DNA of 47,296 nt. It comes from Polyangiaceae bacterium (GTDB lineage Bacteria > Myxococcota_A > Polyangia > Polyangiales > Polyangiaceae). Each line of letters starts with the position of its first letter. Position 1 is the stretch's first letter. Where the stretch lies: assembly GCA_029266615.1 (NCBI GenBank), contig JAQSWN010000110.1, forward strand, positions 1-47,296. Reading direction: 5' to 3'. Position numbers and translations under genes: made by a program. The notes under the pieces are model-generated. The model was not told the origin of the DNA, made no database searches, and saw only the letters and a list, made by a program, of their open reading frames with translations. Shown here in pieces: positions 25,207-34,653 of this stretch.

Positions 25207-25925
25207 TGGCCGAGACCATGCGCCGTGAAGGCTACGAGTTCGCCCTCGGCATGCCGGAAGTCGTCGTCAAGGACGTGGACGGCGTGAAGAGCGAGCCGGT
25301 GGAGCTCGTGATCGTGGACGTGCCGGACGCGTACGTCGGCGCCGTCACCACCCGCCTCGGCGAGCGCCGCGGCCAAATGATGAAGATGCAGAACCTCGGC
25401 TTCGGGCGTACGCGCATGGAGTTCAAGGTTCCGTCGCGCGGCCTCATCGGCTTCCGCTCTGCGTTCCTCACGGAGACGCGCGGTCTCGGTCTCCTCAACT
25501 CGCTGTTCGAAGGTTGGATGCCCTACGCGGGCCCCATGCTGCGTCGCCCCAACGGCGCCATGGTCTCCGACCGCTCCGGCACGACGACGCCGTACGCGCT
25601 CTTCCACCTCCTCCCGCGCGGCGTCCTCCACATCGAGCCGGGCACCGCCGTTTACGAAGGCATGGTCATCGGCGAGCACAACCGCCCGAACGACCTGGAC
25701 GTGAACTGCACGCGCGAGAAGAAGCTCACCAACATCCGCGCCGCTGGCCGCGACGAGAACGTGACCCTGCCCCCCGCGCACATCCTCACGATCGACACCG
25801 GCATGGAGTGGATCGACAAGGACGAGCTGCTCGAGGTCACGCCCGACACGGTGCGCGTCCGCAAGCAAATCCTCGATCAAAACCGTCGCCCGCGCCGCGA
25901 CGAGGGCTGAACGGCGTCGTTTCGT

Positions 25926-25953
25926 GAGGGGGCTGCTCCGTTGCAGCCCTCTC
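25926..25953 (+). terminator. Hairpin after typA
   Basis: An 11-bp stem with one G-T wobble (25926-25936 with 25943-25953) and a 6-base loop lies 15 bp after the typA stop codon. There is no T-run, so it would be an atypical terminator or an mRNA 3' stabiliser. The rest of 25911-26167 holds nothing I can support. Confidence 0.45.
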
Positions 25954-26167
25954 GCGTCACGGCTCCGAGAGTGAATCGGGTCTTGGCTCGGCGTGGATGG
26001 AGCTCCACGCTTGCGCGTCATCTCGATCAGGCCGGGGACCGAGCGCGCGTCCACTTGGGGCGCTTCGAGGGCAGCTCATCCACGGCAATGAGCGAAGAAG
26101 CCGTCGCGGCCGGCGAACGTACTGGTCACGCGATCGCGCGGAGAGCGCTAAAGTAGATTTGTTGGCC

Positions 26168-27484
26168 TCAGTAGCCGACGGACGTGCCGTACGCGATGAG
26201 CTTGGCGCCGTAGTCGCCACCCCAGCGGTACCCGTTGCGGCGCTCTGCATCCAGCAGCGCAAGGTCGCGGAAAACGGTGCCCTCGCGGTTCACGAACATC
26301 GGCTTGTTGTCAGCTAGCTCGTAGAAGCGGTACCAGAGCTTGCTGCCGGCGGAGGGTACGATGGGGTTCGTCGTGTTCGAGGTGTCGTACTTGTGGTCGG
26401 CCAGGTACGTCGTCGGGGCGCGGTACCACGTGAGGGCGGCTTTGACGGCTTTTTCGACGGCCGCGGTTTGGGGCTGGGTCATGAGGAAGCCGATGATGCC
26501 GACGGACTCGCTGCCGCTGAGCGACGGGAGCTCGTAGGCGCGGGCCAGCTTGGGCTGGTAGTCGTCTTTGCCGCTCTGAGCGCACCACACCGCGAGCTTG
26601 CCCTGCTGCGTGTATTGAGCTTTGACGATGTAGTCGACGCCTTTGGCGATGGCCGTCTTCATCTTGGCGCGCGCCGCGTCATCGAACAGATCGCCGTCGA
26701 AGGGCGGAAGCTTCGCCCCCGCGTGATAGAGCACGAGCAGCACTCGCACCATCGCGTCGTCATTGAAGGTGACGTGATCGTAGTAGCCGCCCCTGAGCGG
26801 GTAGTATTGCGGCCAGCCACCGGTACTGTACTGCGCGCTCAGAATGAACGTCATCGCTTGGCGCACGGCGTCGCGGTACTTCGTGCCGCCGCTCGTCTTG
26901 TAGACGTCGGCAAGGAAGCTCATCTCCGTCGTCGTGGCGCTGTTGTCGAAAGTGCCGGGGTCGTTACCGCCATTGCCGGCCGCGTCGTACTCTTGATTCT
27001 TGGGCCAGCCGCCATTTTGGTACTGGTGAGAGAGGATGATGTCGGCCTTATCTTTGGGCCAAGCGCTCTTGTACTTGTTGAACAGCCCGTAAACGGGGTT
27101 GCCGTCCTGCGGCAGCAGGCGCGGCTCGTTGCTGCTGGAGCCGCCAGCACCCGCCGAGCCCGCGGCGCTGCCGCCACTTCCCGCTGTGCCGGCGCTGCCG
27201 CCGGTGATAGTGCCGCCTTCGCTGCCGCCAGCGCCGCCGGTGGCCCCAGAGCCGCCCGTTGTGGAGCCACCCGCTCCGGAGCTCGAGCCCGCGTTCGCGC
27301 CGGCCGCTCCTGCGACTTGCGAAGAGCCGGCTGTGCTGGCGGTCCCGCCAGAGTTCGTGGCGCCGGCTCCAGCGCCGCCAGCGTTGAGGGCGTCGACGCC
27401 CGCTTCCGAGCCGCCACAAGCCAGCGTCAAGCTGAGCGAGCCAAAGGCGAAGAAGCGAGCTGCGGTGCGAGCGGAGACGAGCAT
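26168..27484 (-). CDS. PL10-family pectate lyase lipoprotein
   Basis: 438 residues. Pectate lyases cleave polygalacturonate by beta-elimination. The signal peptide ends with LSLTLAC (lipobox), and a long Gly/Ser/Thr-rich linker follows to about residue 120. The PL10 alpha/alpha-toroid domain shows HQYQNGGWPKNQEYD, TTEMSFLADVY, AQYSTGGWPQYYPLRGGYYD, VTFNDDAM, LAVWCAQSGKDDYQP, YELPSLSGSESVG and NREGTVF. These are the conserved substrate-binding segments, with Arg in NREG a likely catalytic contact. It is probably displayed on the cell surface for pectin breakdown. It is one of two polysaccharide-active families here, with the GH3 gene. Confidence 0.92.
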   Translation of the reverse strand: MLVSARTAARFFAFGSLSLTLACGGSEAGVDALNAGGAGAGATNSGGTASTAGSSQVAGAAGANAGSSSGAGGSTTGGSGATGGAGGSEGGTITGGSAGTAGSGGSAAGSAGAGGSSSNEPRLLPQDGNPVYGLFNKYKSAWPKDKADIILSHQYQNGGWPKNQEYDAAGNGGNDPGTFDNSATTTEMSFLADVYKTSGGTKYRDAVRQAMTFILSAQYSTGGWPQYYPLRGGYYDHVTFNDDAMVRVLLVLYHAGAKLPPFDGDLFDDAARAKMKTAIAKGVDYIVKAQYTQQGKLAVWCAQSGKDDYQPKLARAYELPSLSGSESVGIIGFLMTQPQTAAVEKAVKAALTWYRAPTTYLADHKYDTSNTTNPIVPSAGSKLWYRFYELADNKPMFVNREGTVFRDLALLDAERRNGYRWGGDYGAKLIAYGTSVGY

Positions 27485-27743
27485 CTTGTCTGCGTGGTAG
27501 CGGCCCGAGCTTCGGGCACGTCACAATCCTTTTCGAAGGAACTTTGCGTCATGGGCGGCCAAGCCACCGGCGGCGCCGATAGGGGCTCCAAAAATCGTCG
27601 CGGAGCTGCCGAGCCCCGTACGCGCTCGTGGTGGCGCGCTGCGGAACTTGATTCGGCGGAGATGCGCGGGCGGCGCGAGGCGGGAACCGGGGGCGTAAAG
27701 CGTTCGTGCCGCTTCGCGCCCGCGGTCGTTGGCCCCAGGGCGA

Positions 27744-29444
27744 CTAGGCTTCGTACAGGAGGCGCTCGGCTTCGTCCGTCGCGGCGCGGGTGGCGCGCTG
27801 GTGGTCGATGAGAGCGAGCCAGGACTCGATGCGCGTGAGGAGCGCTTTGGTCGTGGATTTTTCGAGGGCGGAGATGCCGACGCCGTCGGGTTGGTTTTCG
27901 AGGGCGGCGCGTTCCTCGGCCTCGAGCTTGTCGATTTTGTTGAAGACGCGGAGGCGCGGGGTGTCGTCCAGACCGAGGTCGCGCAGGATTTCCAGCGTGG
28001 TGGTGATGTGCTCGCCGTGCTCCGGGTCGGAGACGTCTACCACTTCCAAGATGAGGTCGGCGTCGGCGGCTTCTTCGAAGGTCGCGCGGAAGGCGGCGAA
28101 GAGGTCCTTGGGCATCTGGCGGATGAAGCCCACGGTGTCGGTGAGGATGACGTCGCGGCCGCCGGGGAGGAAGAGCTTGCGGGCGCGTGTGTCGAGCGTG
28201 GCGAAGAGCTTGTCTTCGGCGAGGACGCCGGCGTCCGTGAGGGTGTTGAGGAGGGTGCTCTTGCCAGCGTTGGTGTAGCCGACGATGGCCACGACGGGCA
28301 GGTCGCTGCCGGCGCGTTTGCGGCGGCGCTCGGTGCGTTGGCGCTCGAGCCCTTGCAGTTCTTTTTCGAGGCGGTGCACGCGCTCGCGCGCGCGGCGACG
28401 GCCGATTTCTAGCTTGGTTTCGCCGGGGCCGCGGCCACCAATGCCGCCAGTGAGGCGGCTGAGGGAATCGTCTTTCTGACCGAGGCGGGGCAGGGTGTAC
28501 TTGAGCTGGGCGAGCTCCACCTGGAGCTTGCCGTCTCGGCTCTCGGCGCGTTGGGCGAAAATGTCCAGGATGACTTGGGTGCGGTCGAGCACCTTCAAGT
28601 CGGTCTGCTTGGCGATGGCGTGCGCTTGGGCGGCGCTGAGGTCGCAGTCGTAGATGAGCGTTTCGGCGCCGAGGTCGATGGCTTGGGTCACGACGTCTTC
28701 CAGCTTGCCAGCGCCGATGACGAAGCGCGGATCGGGCTGGTCCCGGAGCTGGATGACGCGCTCGACGATGTCTACACCGGCGGTGCGGGCGAGGCTTTCC
28801 AGCTCCGCGAGGCGCGAGCGAGCGTGGGCAGCGGCGCCGGGCTTTTTCTTGTCCCCGACGTGAATCAGTATGGCCCGGCCGTCTTTGGCCGTGACCTCGC
28901 GGGTGCGGGCGTGTTGCGCGAACTCTGCTTCGAGCGCGGCGATGAGCTCGCCGAAGTGCGGCTGGGGCTGGCCGTACGGGAACGGACCGGCGACGGCGTA
29001 AGGCTGGCCTTTGCCTTCGAAGGTGGGCGTGTTGTAGGCCCAGCTCATGCGCTGAGGCTCACCCATGGGGTTGAGCATGATCGCCGCGACCAAGTCGAGG
29101 CGAAGGCGCGTGAGGTCGGTCAAGTCGTCGCGCGTGAGTGGCTCGTTGAAGAGGTGCGTGTGCACGAGGCGGAGGGCGCGGAAGCGGCCCTCGGCCGCGC
29201 GCAGGCGCCCGATGTCCGGCAGCATGAGCGCCGAGGCATTGCCGACGATGACGTAGTCGACCTCTCCCGAACGGTGGACGAGCGCGCCGACTTGGCGCTT
29301 CGTCTCCTTGGAGGCGTCCGCCAGCGAGCGCACCAGCTCCGGCGTTGCAATCTTGTCGCTGGGGACTCGGCGGCGGTAGATGCGCTCCAGCGCACGAATG
29401 GCGCTCGCGCTGAGTCCCGTGGTGTTCCCGTAAAGTTCCGGCAT
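27744..29444 (-). CDS. hflX: GTPase HflX
   Basis: 566 residues, longer than the roughly 430 of E. coli HflX because of an N-terminal extension of about 190 residues (VGALVHRSGEVDYVIVGNAS, RLVHTHLFNEPLTRDDL). HflX binds the ribosomal 50S subunit and splits stalled ribosomes. The HflX N-domain includes FVIGAGKLEDV and DRTQVILDIFAQRA. The linker shows GGIGGRGPGETKLE. The G domain has GYTNAGKSTLLN (P-loop), LTDTVGFI and NKIDKL. Extended N-termini are common in deltaproteobacterial HflX. There is no strong Shine-Dalgarno before the ATG at 29444. It is divergent from the IPT lipoprotein gene. Confidence 0.95.
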   Translation of the reverse strand: MPELYGNTTGLSASAIRALERIYRRRVPSDKIATPELVRSLADASKETKRQVGALVHRSGEVDYVIVGNASALMLPDIGRLRAAEGRFRALRLVHTHLFNEPLTRDDLTDLTRLRLDLVAAIMLNPMGEPQRMSWAYNTPTFEGKGQPYAVAGPFPYGQPQPHFGELIAALEAEFAQHARTREVTAKDGRAILIHVGDKKKPGAAAHARSRLAELESLARTAGVDIVERVIQLRDQPDPRFVIGAGKLEDVVTQAIDLGAETLIYDCDLSAAQAHAIAKQTDLKVLDRTQVILDIFAQRAESRDGKLQVELAQLKYTLPRLGQKDDSLSRLTGGIGGRGPGETKLEIGRRRARERVHRLEKELQGLERQRTERRRKRAGSDLPVVAIVGYTNAGKSTLLNTLTDAGVLAEDKLFATLDTRARKLFLPGGRDVILTDTVGFIRQMPKDLFAAFRATFEEAADADLILEVVDVSDPEHGEHITTTLEILRDLGLDDTPRLRVFNKIDKLEAEERAALENQPDGVGISALEKSTTKALLTRIESWLALIDHQRATRAATDEAERLLYEA

Positions 29445-29577
29445 TCGTTATTCTAGGAGGCGAGAAACGTAGCTTCTGGGATGCGCACCGACAACCGACG
29501 ACACCGTTTTGCCGCAAATGACCGCTTTACGGCGCGGTCGAACGCGGGGCAGGATCACAGACTCAGGAGGTGCGCCC

Positions 29578-31110
29578 ATGCGCAGAATCGTGCTGGCTGC
29601 GATGATGCTGAGTCCGGTGCTGGGTTGTGAGTACGACGACGGCGACTGGGACCTGGACCAAAGCAGCGGCGCCGCGACGGCGCGCGGGGGGCGGCCGTCG
29701 ATGCCGAATGGGGGCAGCAGCGTCGGCGAAGCGGCTCGGACGGGATCGGGCGGCACTGGCAATCGCAGCAATGGCGGGAGCGGCGGAACCGCAGCGCCTT
29801 ACCCGGCGCCGAAGATCACGTCCATGGATCCGAGGACGGGGGCATACGGCACGCTCGTGACCATTCGAGGTGAGGGGCTGGGGAATCCGAACCTAGATGG
29901 CTTCGCGCTCGCGATCGGCAATCAGGGCGAGGTGGCGCTCACCCCGACAGACGATGACACCGTCGTGAGCTGGACCGACGACGAGATCACGTTTCGGTTT
30001 CCCTTCCCGGCCGAAGGCGCGGTGGCGCTCGAAGCACCGAAGGGTGCGGAGTTGGCGGGCGAGTTTCAGCCGACCTGGCACATCGCGCAGGAAGTCGACA
30101 AAGCGCCGGCTGCGACGGTGCTGGCGAGTATTAGCCCCGCGCTGGATCACATCGCGCTGTTGTTCGACACGATGCCCAAGAGCTTGCTCGATATTGGTCC
30201 CGACGGCGTGACCGAGCACGCGGTGATGGCGGAGGACGTGGACCCGAGCAGCCTCCGGCTGTACCTGAACGCCCAGAAGAAGATCGAAGCCGTTGGCGTT
30301 TCCACGGACGCGGCGCCGAAGATCGTGCATCTGCGAAACGTGGACGATGACCTGGTCGCGAAGGCGACGACCCTCGAGCTCGGGGCCACCGAGTACGCCG
30401 TCGCGGGCGGCTCCGAGGGCGCAGCGGTGTGGATGCATCGGGACGCGGGTTGGTTTCGGGCGCGGCCGAGCGGCGCCACGTGGGCGCAAGACAAGGGACC
30501 CGTCGCGGACGCGCATGCGAGTGACCCGGACCGCGCTATCGGGGCGACGAGTGACGGCTCCCTGTTCGTGGCCTGGTCCGTGGATACGGGCAATCTTTTG
30601 GACGACATGGAGGCGGCGCGCATGGCCAAAGTCGGGCCGGCGGGGACCAAGCTCGAAGGCTCGCGGGTGGCGGGACCGAGCGTGGACGACTACGTCACCC
30701 AGCTCACGTTGAGGAGCAGCGGCGACGGCCTGGTCGTCAAAACGTGCGGCAGCGACGTGGATCCGTTCGGGCTTTCCGGCACGAGCTATTACTGCTTCGC
30801 ATCCCTCCACGCCGCGGGGGGCGCGTCGCTGTTACGGGTACCGCTGAACGAGAAATCGGCGGCGTACGCCTTCACCAACGAGCGGGCGGTCGCGGCCTAC
30901 TGCAGCTCCGACCAAACGTGGATGATTCAAACGGACGCCGACGTGGCGCCCACGCCCGAGACGCCAGTGGGGGAGGCGGTGCTGTTCCCGTGCCCAGAGG
31001 CGGTCGCGCTCGAGGTCAACGGGGAAGGTGACTACCTGCCGGTCGTGCGCTGGGCCGGGAAGACGTACTTGCTTGAGCGCAATCCGAAGGCGGTGGTCGA
31101 TCCAGGATGA
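29578..31110 (+). CDS. IPT/TIG-domain lipoprotein
   Basis: 510 residues. The ATG at 29578 is chosen because a perfect aggagg lies 7 bp upstream and a signal peptide with lipobox follows (MMLSPVLGC). A Gly/Ser/Asn linker (GGTGNRSNGGSGG) leads to an IPT/TIG domain at about 72-160 (ITSMDPRTGAYGTLVTIRGEGL). The remaining 350 residues are strand-rich with no assigned family (LFDTMPKSLLDIGPDGVTEH, SDGSLFVAWSVDTG). It is related in plan, not clearly in sequence, to the lipoprotein at 7033. Confidence 0.82.
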   Translation: MRRIVLAAMMLSPVLGCEYDDGDWDLDQSSGAATARGGRPSMPNGGSSVGEAARTGSGGTGNRSNGGSGGTAAPYPAPKITSMDPRTGAYGTLVTIRGEGLGNPNLDGFALAIGNQGEVALTPTDDDTVVSWTDDEITFRFPFPAEGAVALEAPKGAELAGEFQPTWHIAQEVDKAPAATVLASISPALDHIALLFDTMPKSLLDIGPDGVTEHAVMAEDVDPSSLRLYLNAQKKIEAVGVSTDAAPKIVHLRNVDDDLVAKATTLELGATEYAVAGGSEGAAVWMHRDAGWFRARPSGATWAQDKGPVADAHASDPDRAIGATSDGSLFVAWSVDTGNLLDDMEAARMAKVGPAGTKLEGSRVAGPSVDDYVTQLTLRSSGDGLVVKTCGSDVDPFGLSGTSYYCFASLHAAGGASLLRVPLNEKSAAYAFTNERAVAAYCSSDQTWMIQTDADVAPTPETPVGEAVLFPCPEAVALEVNGEGDYLPVVRWAGKTYLLERNPKAVVDPG

Positions 31111-31133
31111 GGTTTTGAGGCATAGTCCGCGCC

Positions 31134-32105
31134 GTGGCGCTCCTGACCTCTCTCCCTCTCTCCGACGCACAGCGGCTGGGCCGCGAATTTGGCCTAGAAG
31201 TGAGGCAGATCGAAGCCCTCTCGGTCGGCTCCGTGAACTCCAATTTCGCGCTCACGACCGCGGACGGGACGCGTTACTTCGCCCGCCTGTACGAAGAGCA
31301 AGATCGGGAGGGAGCGCTGTCCGAGGTGGCGCTGGTGCGGTCGTTGGCGAGCGCCGGCGTGCCCGTCGTTCAGTGTCTGGCGCGCGAGGACGACGCAGTC
31401 GTGGGCGACTTTCACGGTAAGTCGTTCGCGGTGTTCCCGTGGCTGGAGGGTGAGATCCTCTGCCAAGGTCGCGTGACGGAAGACGCCTGCCGCAAGCTCG
31501 GCGCCGCGCTGGCGCGGGTGCACCTGACCACGCCGCTCGTGCCGAAGCCGAGCGAGGGCCGCTTCCGCATCGCGGACCTGCGCGAACGCTTGCAACGCGT
31601 GGAAGACGGCCACCACCGCCAGTACTTCGAGGACATCGCCCGGATTCGCGAGCGGCTCGACTTTTACGAGGCGGAGCGGCTGAAGCTGAGCGCGCCCCGC
31701 GGCGTGATTCACCAGGATTTGTTCCGCGACAACGTGCTTTGGACGCCCCAGGGAGAGCTGCTGGCGCTCTTGGATTTCGAGAGCGTGTGCGAAGGCGCCT
31801 TCGCCTATGACGTCATGGTGACGATCTGCGCGTGGTGTTACGGGTCTCGCTTCGAGCTGCCGTTGGTGGAGGCCCTGCTCGGCGGGTACCACGCCGCCCG
31901 GCCCCTGGTGGGGGCGGAGGTGTCGGCGCTCAAAGTAGAGGGCGCCATTGGCTGCATGCGCTTCGCCACCACGAGAATTACGGACTTTTCGCTGCGCGCG
32001 GCGCCGGGGCAGCCGCCATTGCGGGACTACCGGCGGTTTCTGGCGCGGCTTTCCGCGATCGAGGCGGGCGAGCTGGATTCGACGATCGCGCGCGCCCTGG
32101 TATAA
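31134..32105 (+). CDS. thrB: Homoserine kinase, type II (aminoglycoside-phosphotransferase fold)
   Basis: 323 residues from GTG at 31134. It phosphorylates homoserine for threonine synthesis. The APH-like fold shows SVGSVNSNFALTTADGTRYFARLYEE (nucleotide lobe), then HQDLFRDNVLW (catalytic Brenner motif H-x-D-x-x-x-x-N) and LLDFESVCEGAFAYDV (metal-binding D). This arrangement is that of type II ThrB rather than the GHMP-type enzyme. Other small-molecule kinases of the same fold cannot be excluded. It follows the lipoprotein gene by 23 bp and lies 8 bp upstream of argH, so it is probably in one transcript. Confidence 0.82.
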   Translation: MALLTSLPLSDAQRLGREFGLEVRQIEALSVGSVNSNFALTTADGTRYFARLYEEQDREGALSEVALVRSLASAGVPVVQCLAREDDAVVGDFHGKSFAVFPWLEGEILCQGRVTEDACRKLGAALARVHLTTPLVPKPSEGRFRIADLRERLQRVEDGHHRQYFEDIARIRERLDFYEAERLKLSAPRGVIHQDLFRDNVLWTPQGELLALLDFESVCEGAFAYDVMVTICAWCYGSRFELPLVEALLGGYHAARPLVGAEVSALKVEGAIGCMRFATTRITDFSLRAAPGQPPLRDYRRFLARLSAIEAGELDSTIARALV

Positions 32106-32113
32106 GGCGCGCC

Positions 32114-33493
32114 ATGACCGTCGCGCGAGGTGGCAGACTCCCGGAGCAGATCGACGCCGCTATGGAGCGGCTCAATACGAGCGTGGATGTGGACTCCGAA
32201 ATGTGGCGGGAGGACATTCAGGGCTCGACCGCGCACGCTCGCGGCCTCGGTCGCGCCGGAGTGCTGACCGAGGCGGAGGTGCAGACGCTCGTCAGCGGGC
32301 TTTCGCAGATCCAGGGCGAAATCGAGCGCGGCGAGTTCGTGTGGAAGCGCGAGCGCGAAGACGTTCACATGAACATCGAGGCGCGCCTGACCGAGATCTG
32401 CGGCCCCGTCGGAGGCAAGCTCCACACCGGCCGCTCGCGCAACGACCAGGTCGCGACGGATCTGCGGCTCTGGTCGCGTCGCAAGACGGACGAAGCCTGC
32501 GCGGCGCTGGACGGGCTCGCGGACGCGATCTTGGGCGCCGCCGAGCGCGAAATCGACACCTTGATGCCGGCGTACACCCACCTGCAGCGCGCGCAACCGA
32601 GCCGGCTGTCGCACCACTTGCTCGCTTGGCAGGAGATGCTGCTCCGCGACCGCGGCCGCCTCCGCGACGCACGCGTACGCCTCAACGAGTCGCCCCTCGG
32701 CGCGGGGGCGGTGGCGGGTACCGGCTTTCCGCTCGACCGCGTGGGGGTCGCGCAGGAGCTGGGCTTCGACGCCGCGACGCAAAACTCCATCGATGCCACG
32801 GGCAGCCGCGACTTCTTGATGGAGCTCTCGAGCGCCCTCGGCATTCTCGGCGTGCACCTTTCGCGCATCGGAGAGGAGATCGTGCTCTGGTCGAGCCAGG
32901 AGTTTGGCTTCATCTCGCTGTCGGCGGCGTTTTCGACCAGCTCTTCGATGATGCCGCAGAAGAAGAACCCGGACGTAGCCGAGCTCGTGCGTGGTAAGGC
33001 GGCGCGCCTCATGGGCTCCGTCACGACGCTGATGGCGCTCGAAAAAAGCCTGTTCTTCGGCTACGGGCGTGACTTGCAGGAAGACAAACGCCCCATCTTC
33101 GACGCGTTCGAGTGCGCGCTGGTTTCGGTTTACGCGCTCACCGGCGCGATCGCGACCGCCGAGTGGCGTCGCGATCGGCTGCGGGCGGCGCTGGACCAGG
33201 GGCACCTGTGCGCGACGGACTTGGCGGACTTTTTGGTGATGCAAGGCCTGCCGTTCCGCGAAGCGCACCACGTGGTGGGCGCGCTGGTGCGCGAGGCGGA
33301 GCAGCGCCAGGTCCAGCTCGGCGAGCTTCCTGCCGACGTGCTACTCGCGGCGCACCCTTCGCTCAAGGGCGAGGGGTTGCGCTCCGCGTTGGATCCAGCG
33401 GCGGCGGTGGAGCGACGTTCGCTGCTAGGCGGTCCCGCAAAGCCTACGGTAGAGACCGCGATCGCGACTGCGCGCGCACGCTGGGCCAAGTAA
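32114..33493 (+). CDS. argH: Argininosuccinate lyase
   Basis: 459 residues, normal length. It cleaves argininosuccinate to arginine and fumarate in the last step of arginine synthesis. The fumarase/aspartase-superfamily signature is exact (SSMMPQKKNPD, about residue 280), and other family segments are TGRSRNDQVATDLRLW, YTHLQRAQPSRLSHHLL and STAHARGL. The start ATG at 32114 follows the homoserine kinase stop by 8 bp. The gene converges with the membrane protein gene at 33497, with only three bases between stops. Confidence 0.97.
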   Translation: MTVARGGRLPEQIDAAMERLNTSVDVDSEMWREDIQGSTAHARGLGRAGVLTEAEVQTLVSGLSQIQGEIERGEFVWKREREDVHMNIEARLTEICGPVGGKLHTGRSRNDQVATDLRLWSRRKTDEACAALDGLADAILGAAEREIDTLMPAYTHLQRAQPSRLSHHLLAWQEMLLRDRGRLRDARVRLNESPLGAGAVAGTGFPLDRVGVAQELGFDAATQNSIDATGSRDFLMELSSALGILGVHLSRIGEEIVLWSSQEFGFISLSAAFSTSSSMMPQKKNPDVAELVRGKAARLMGSVTTLMALEKSLFFGYGRDLQEDKRPIFDAFECALVSVYALTGAIATAEWRRDRLRAALDQGHLCATDLADFLVMQGLPFREAHHVVGALVREAEQRQVQLGELPADVLLAAHPSLKGEGLRSALDPAAAVERRSLLGGPAKPTVETAIATARARWAK

Positions 33494-33496
33494 GCC

Positions 33497-34591
33497 TTAG
33501 AAGCGCAGGCCTTGCGGATTGAGGCCGCCGTACTCCCAACTGGCGGCGTTCGGCGGGCTCCGATCCAACGCGCCCGATTGCCACAGCGCGAGCGTGCCGG
33601 CGGCGGCGACAGCGGCGCCAGCGAGCGCGAAGCCGAGCCACGCCGGCATGCCGCGTCGCTCGGCGGGCAGGGGCGTGAACGGCGCCGGCGAACGACGCTG
33701 CCAGTGCACGAAAGTGCCGCACTTCTCCCGCTCGCACCACGCGACACCGATGCCCCCCGGCTCTTCGCGCACCTGGGCCCAGCGTGGGCAAACGACGTCC
33801 GCGGGGGCGCCCCACAAGTCTTCCGCGCTGCACGGCTCGAGCGACGGAGCGGCCAGCGCGAGCGCCCGCTGCTCCGCCACGACCTCCGTGAACGCCGCGA
33901 ACACGACGCGCTCGCGCCGCAGCACGCGCACATGATGTAGCCCCGCGCCGAGCTCCACGCGCCGAGCGGCCCCGAGACTCACGCCGTCCACCTCGAGCAC
34001 GTCGCGCTCCGCGAGCCCTTCGACCGGCAACGTCAAGCGCGCTTCCGAAGCCGTAGCCGTGGACGTCTCGCCGAAAGCGGAAGCTCGCGGCCCCTCGAGC
34101 TCCGCCCGCCGCGATTCCAGCGCCCTCGCTAGCTCCGGGCTCCGCTCACGCGCCGCGCGGGCCTGGAGCGCGAGGCACTCGGCCATCAGGAAAGAAGCCT
34201 GGGGTAGGTAAGAGTGGGAAACGAGCTGACCTTCGACCCGGCTCAGCCGAGAAAGCGCCGCGCCCTCCTCCAGGGCCGACAGCGCCGTGCGCGCCTGCTC
34301 GAGCTCGCCCTCGATCGCGTCCACGATCGCCGCATCATTTGCCGGCAAGCCTCGCGGCCGGGCGCTCGCGGCCGGTGGCACGAAGTCGACCCCTCGAACC
34401 GCGCCGTAGTCCCGCAGGGTCATTTCCTCCAAAGCCGTCGGCGCAGCGAGCTGAGCGAGCGGAGCCGGGGAGACAGTCGGCGCAGCGAGCTGAGCGAGCG
34501 GAGCCGGGGAGACAGTCCGCGCAGCGAGCGGAGCGAGCGAAGCGGGCGAGACAACGGCTGAAATCCAAAGGAAAACGACCGTATTGGTCAC
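33497..34591 (-). CDS. Membrane protein with 13-residue tandem repeats
   Basis: 364 residues from GTG at 34591. The N-terminal signal-like segment (TNTVVFLWISAVVSPASLAPLA) runs into three 13-residue repeats of the form APTVSPAPLAQLA (34438-34554). The middle is helical with TPR-like composition (EQARTALSALEEGAALSRLSR), followed by a strand-rich part resembling a PEGA domain (VDGVSLGAARRVELGAGLHHVRV). A Cys-containing segment (WGAPADVVCPRW, VAWCEREKCG) precedes a C-terminal TM helix (LGFALAGAAVAAAGTLALW). No family function is known. Possibly an envelope protein with its bulk in the periplasm. Confidence 0.6.
   Translation of the reverse strand: MTNTVVFLWISAVVSPASLAPLAARTVSPAPLAQLAAPTVSPAPLAQLAAPTALEEMTLRDYGAVRGVDFVPPAASARPRGLPANDAAIVDAIEGELEQARTALSALEEGAALSRLSRVEGQLVSHSYLPQASFLMAECLALQARAARERSPELARALESRRAELEGPRASAFGETSTATASEARLTLPVEGLAERDVLEVDGVSLGAARRVELGAGLHHVRVLRRERVVFAAFTEVVAEQRALALAAPSLEPCSAEDLWGAPADVVCPRWAQVREEPGGIGVAWCEREKCGTFVHWQRRSPAPFTPLPAERRGMPAWLGFALAGAAVAAAGTLALWQSGALDRSPPNAASWEYGGLNPQGLRF
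34438..34554. repeat. Three tandem 39-bp repeats
   Basis: Unit 1 (34438-34476) and unit 2 (34477-34515) are identical. Unit 3 (34516-34554) has several substitutions. The period is 13 codons, so copy number changes keep frame in the minus-strand protein. Confidence 0.9.
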
Positions 34592-34653
34592 GAAGGCCCA
34601 TGTTAGTATGAAAGCCTTGTCCTTTCGCAGCCTTCACGTGGGGCTGCCTCGAG

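Larger units (their letters stand above)
24454..25910 (+). pseudogene. typA: typA/bipA translational GTPase gene, disrupted by deletions and an inverted segment
   Basis: TypA/BipA is a ribosome-binding GTPase of about 610 residues. The first 111 codons are intact (IAHVDHGKTTLVDAML, DTPGHADFGGEVE, EGPLPQTRF). The next 100 bp (24788-24887) are the reverse complement of 25107-25206, replacing about 120 codons that should hold the NKxD motif and the rest of the G domain. TypA resumes in another frame at 24888-25205 (TVALIGENGTPVNTRLSAVY, GKVGKWVTSRHLRDRLFREA). It then jumps about 35 codons and changes frame again to LAETMRREGYEF, continuing normally to DQNRRPRRDEG. No full-length protein can be made from this sequence. 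typA is normally intact in bacteria, so a misassembly or amplification chimera is a serious alternative. Confidence 0.9.

Noticed and set aside
25941..26156. 71-codon plus-strand frame after typA
   Set aside because: It starts inside the hairpin, has no ribosome-binding site and no protein-like pattern.
34339..34611. Plus-strand frame across the tandem repeats
   Set aside because: Its Arg/Ala/Glu repeats are a by-product of the 39-bp units; the minus frame has a signal segment and continues into a full protein.
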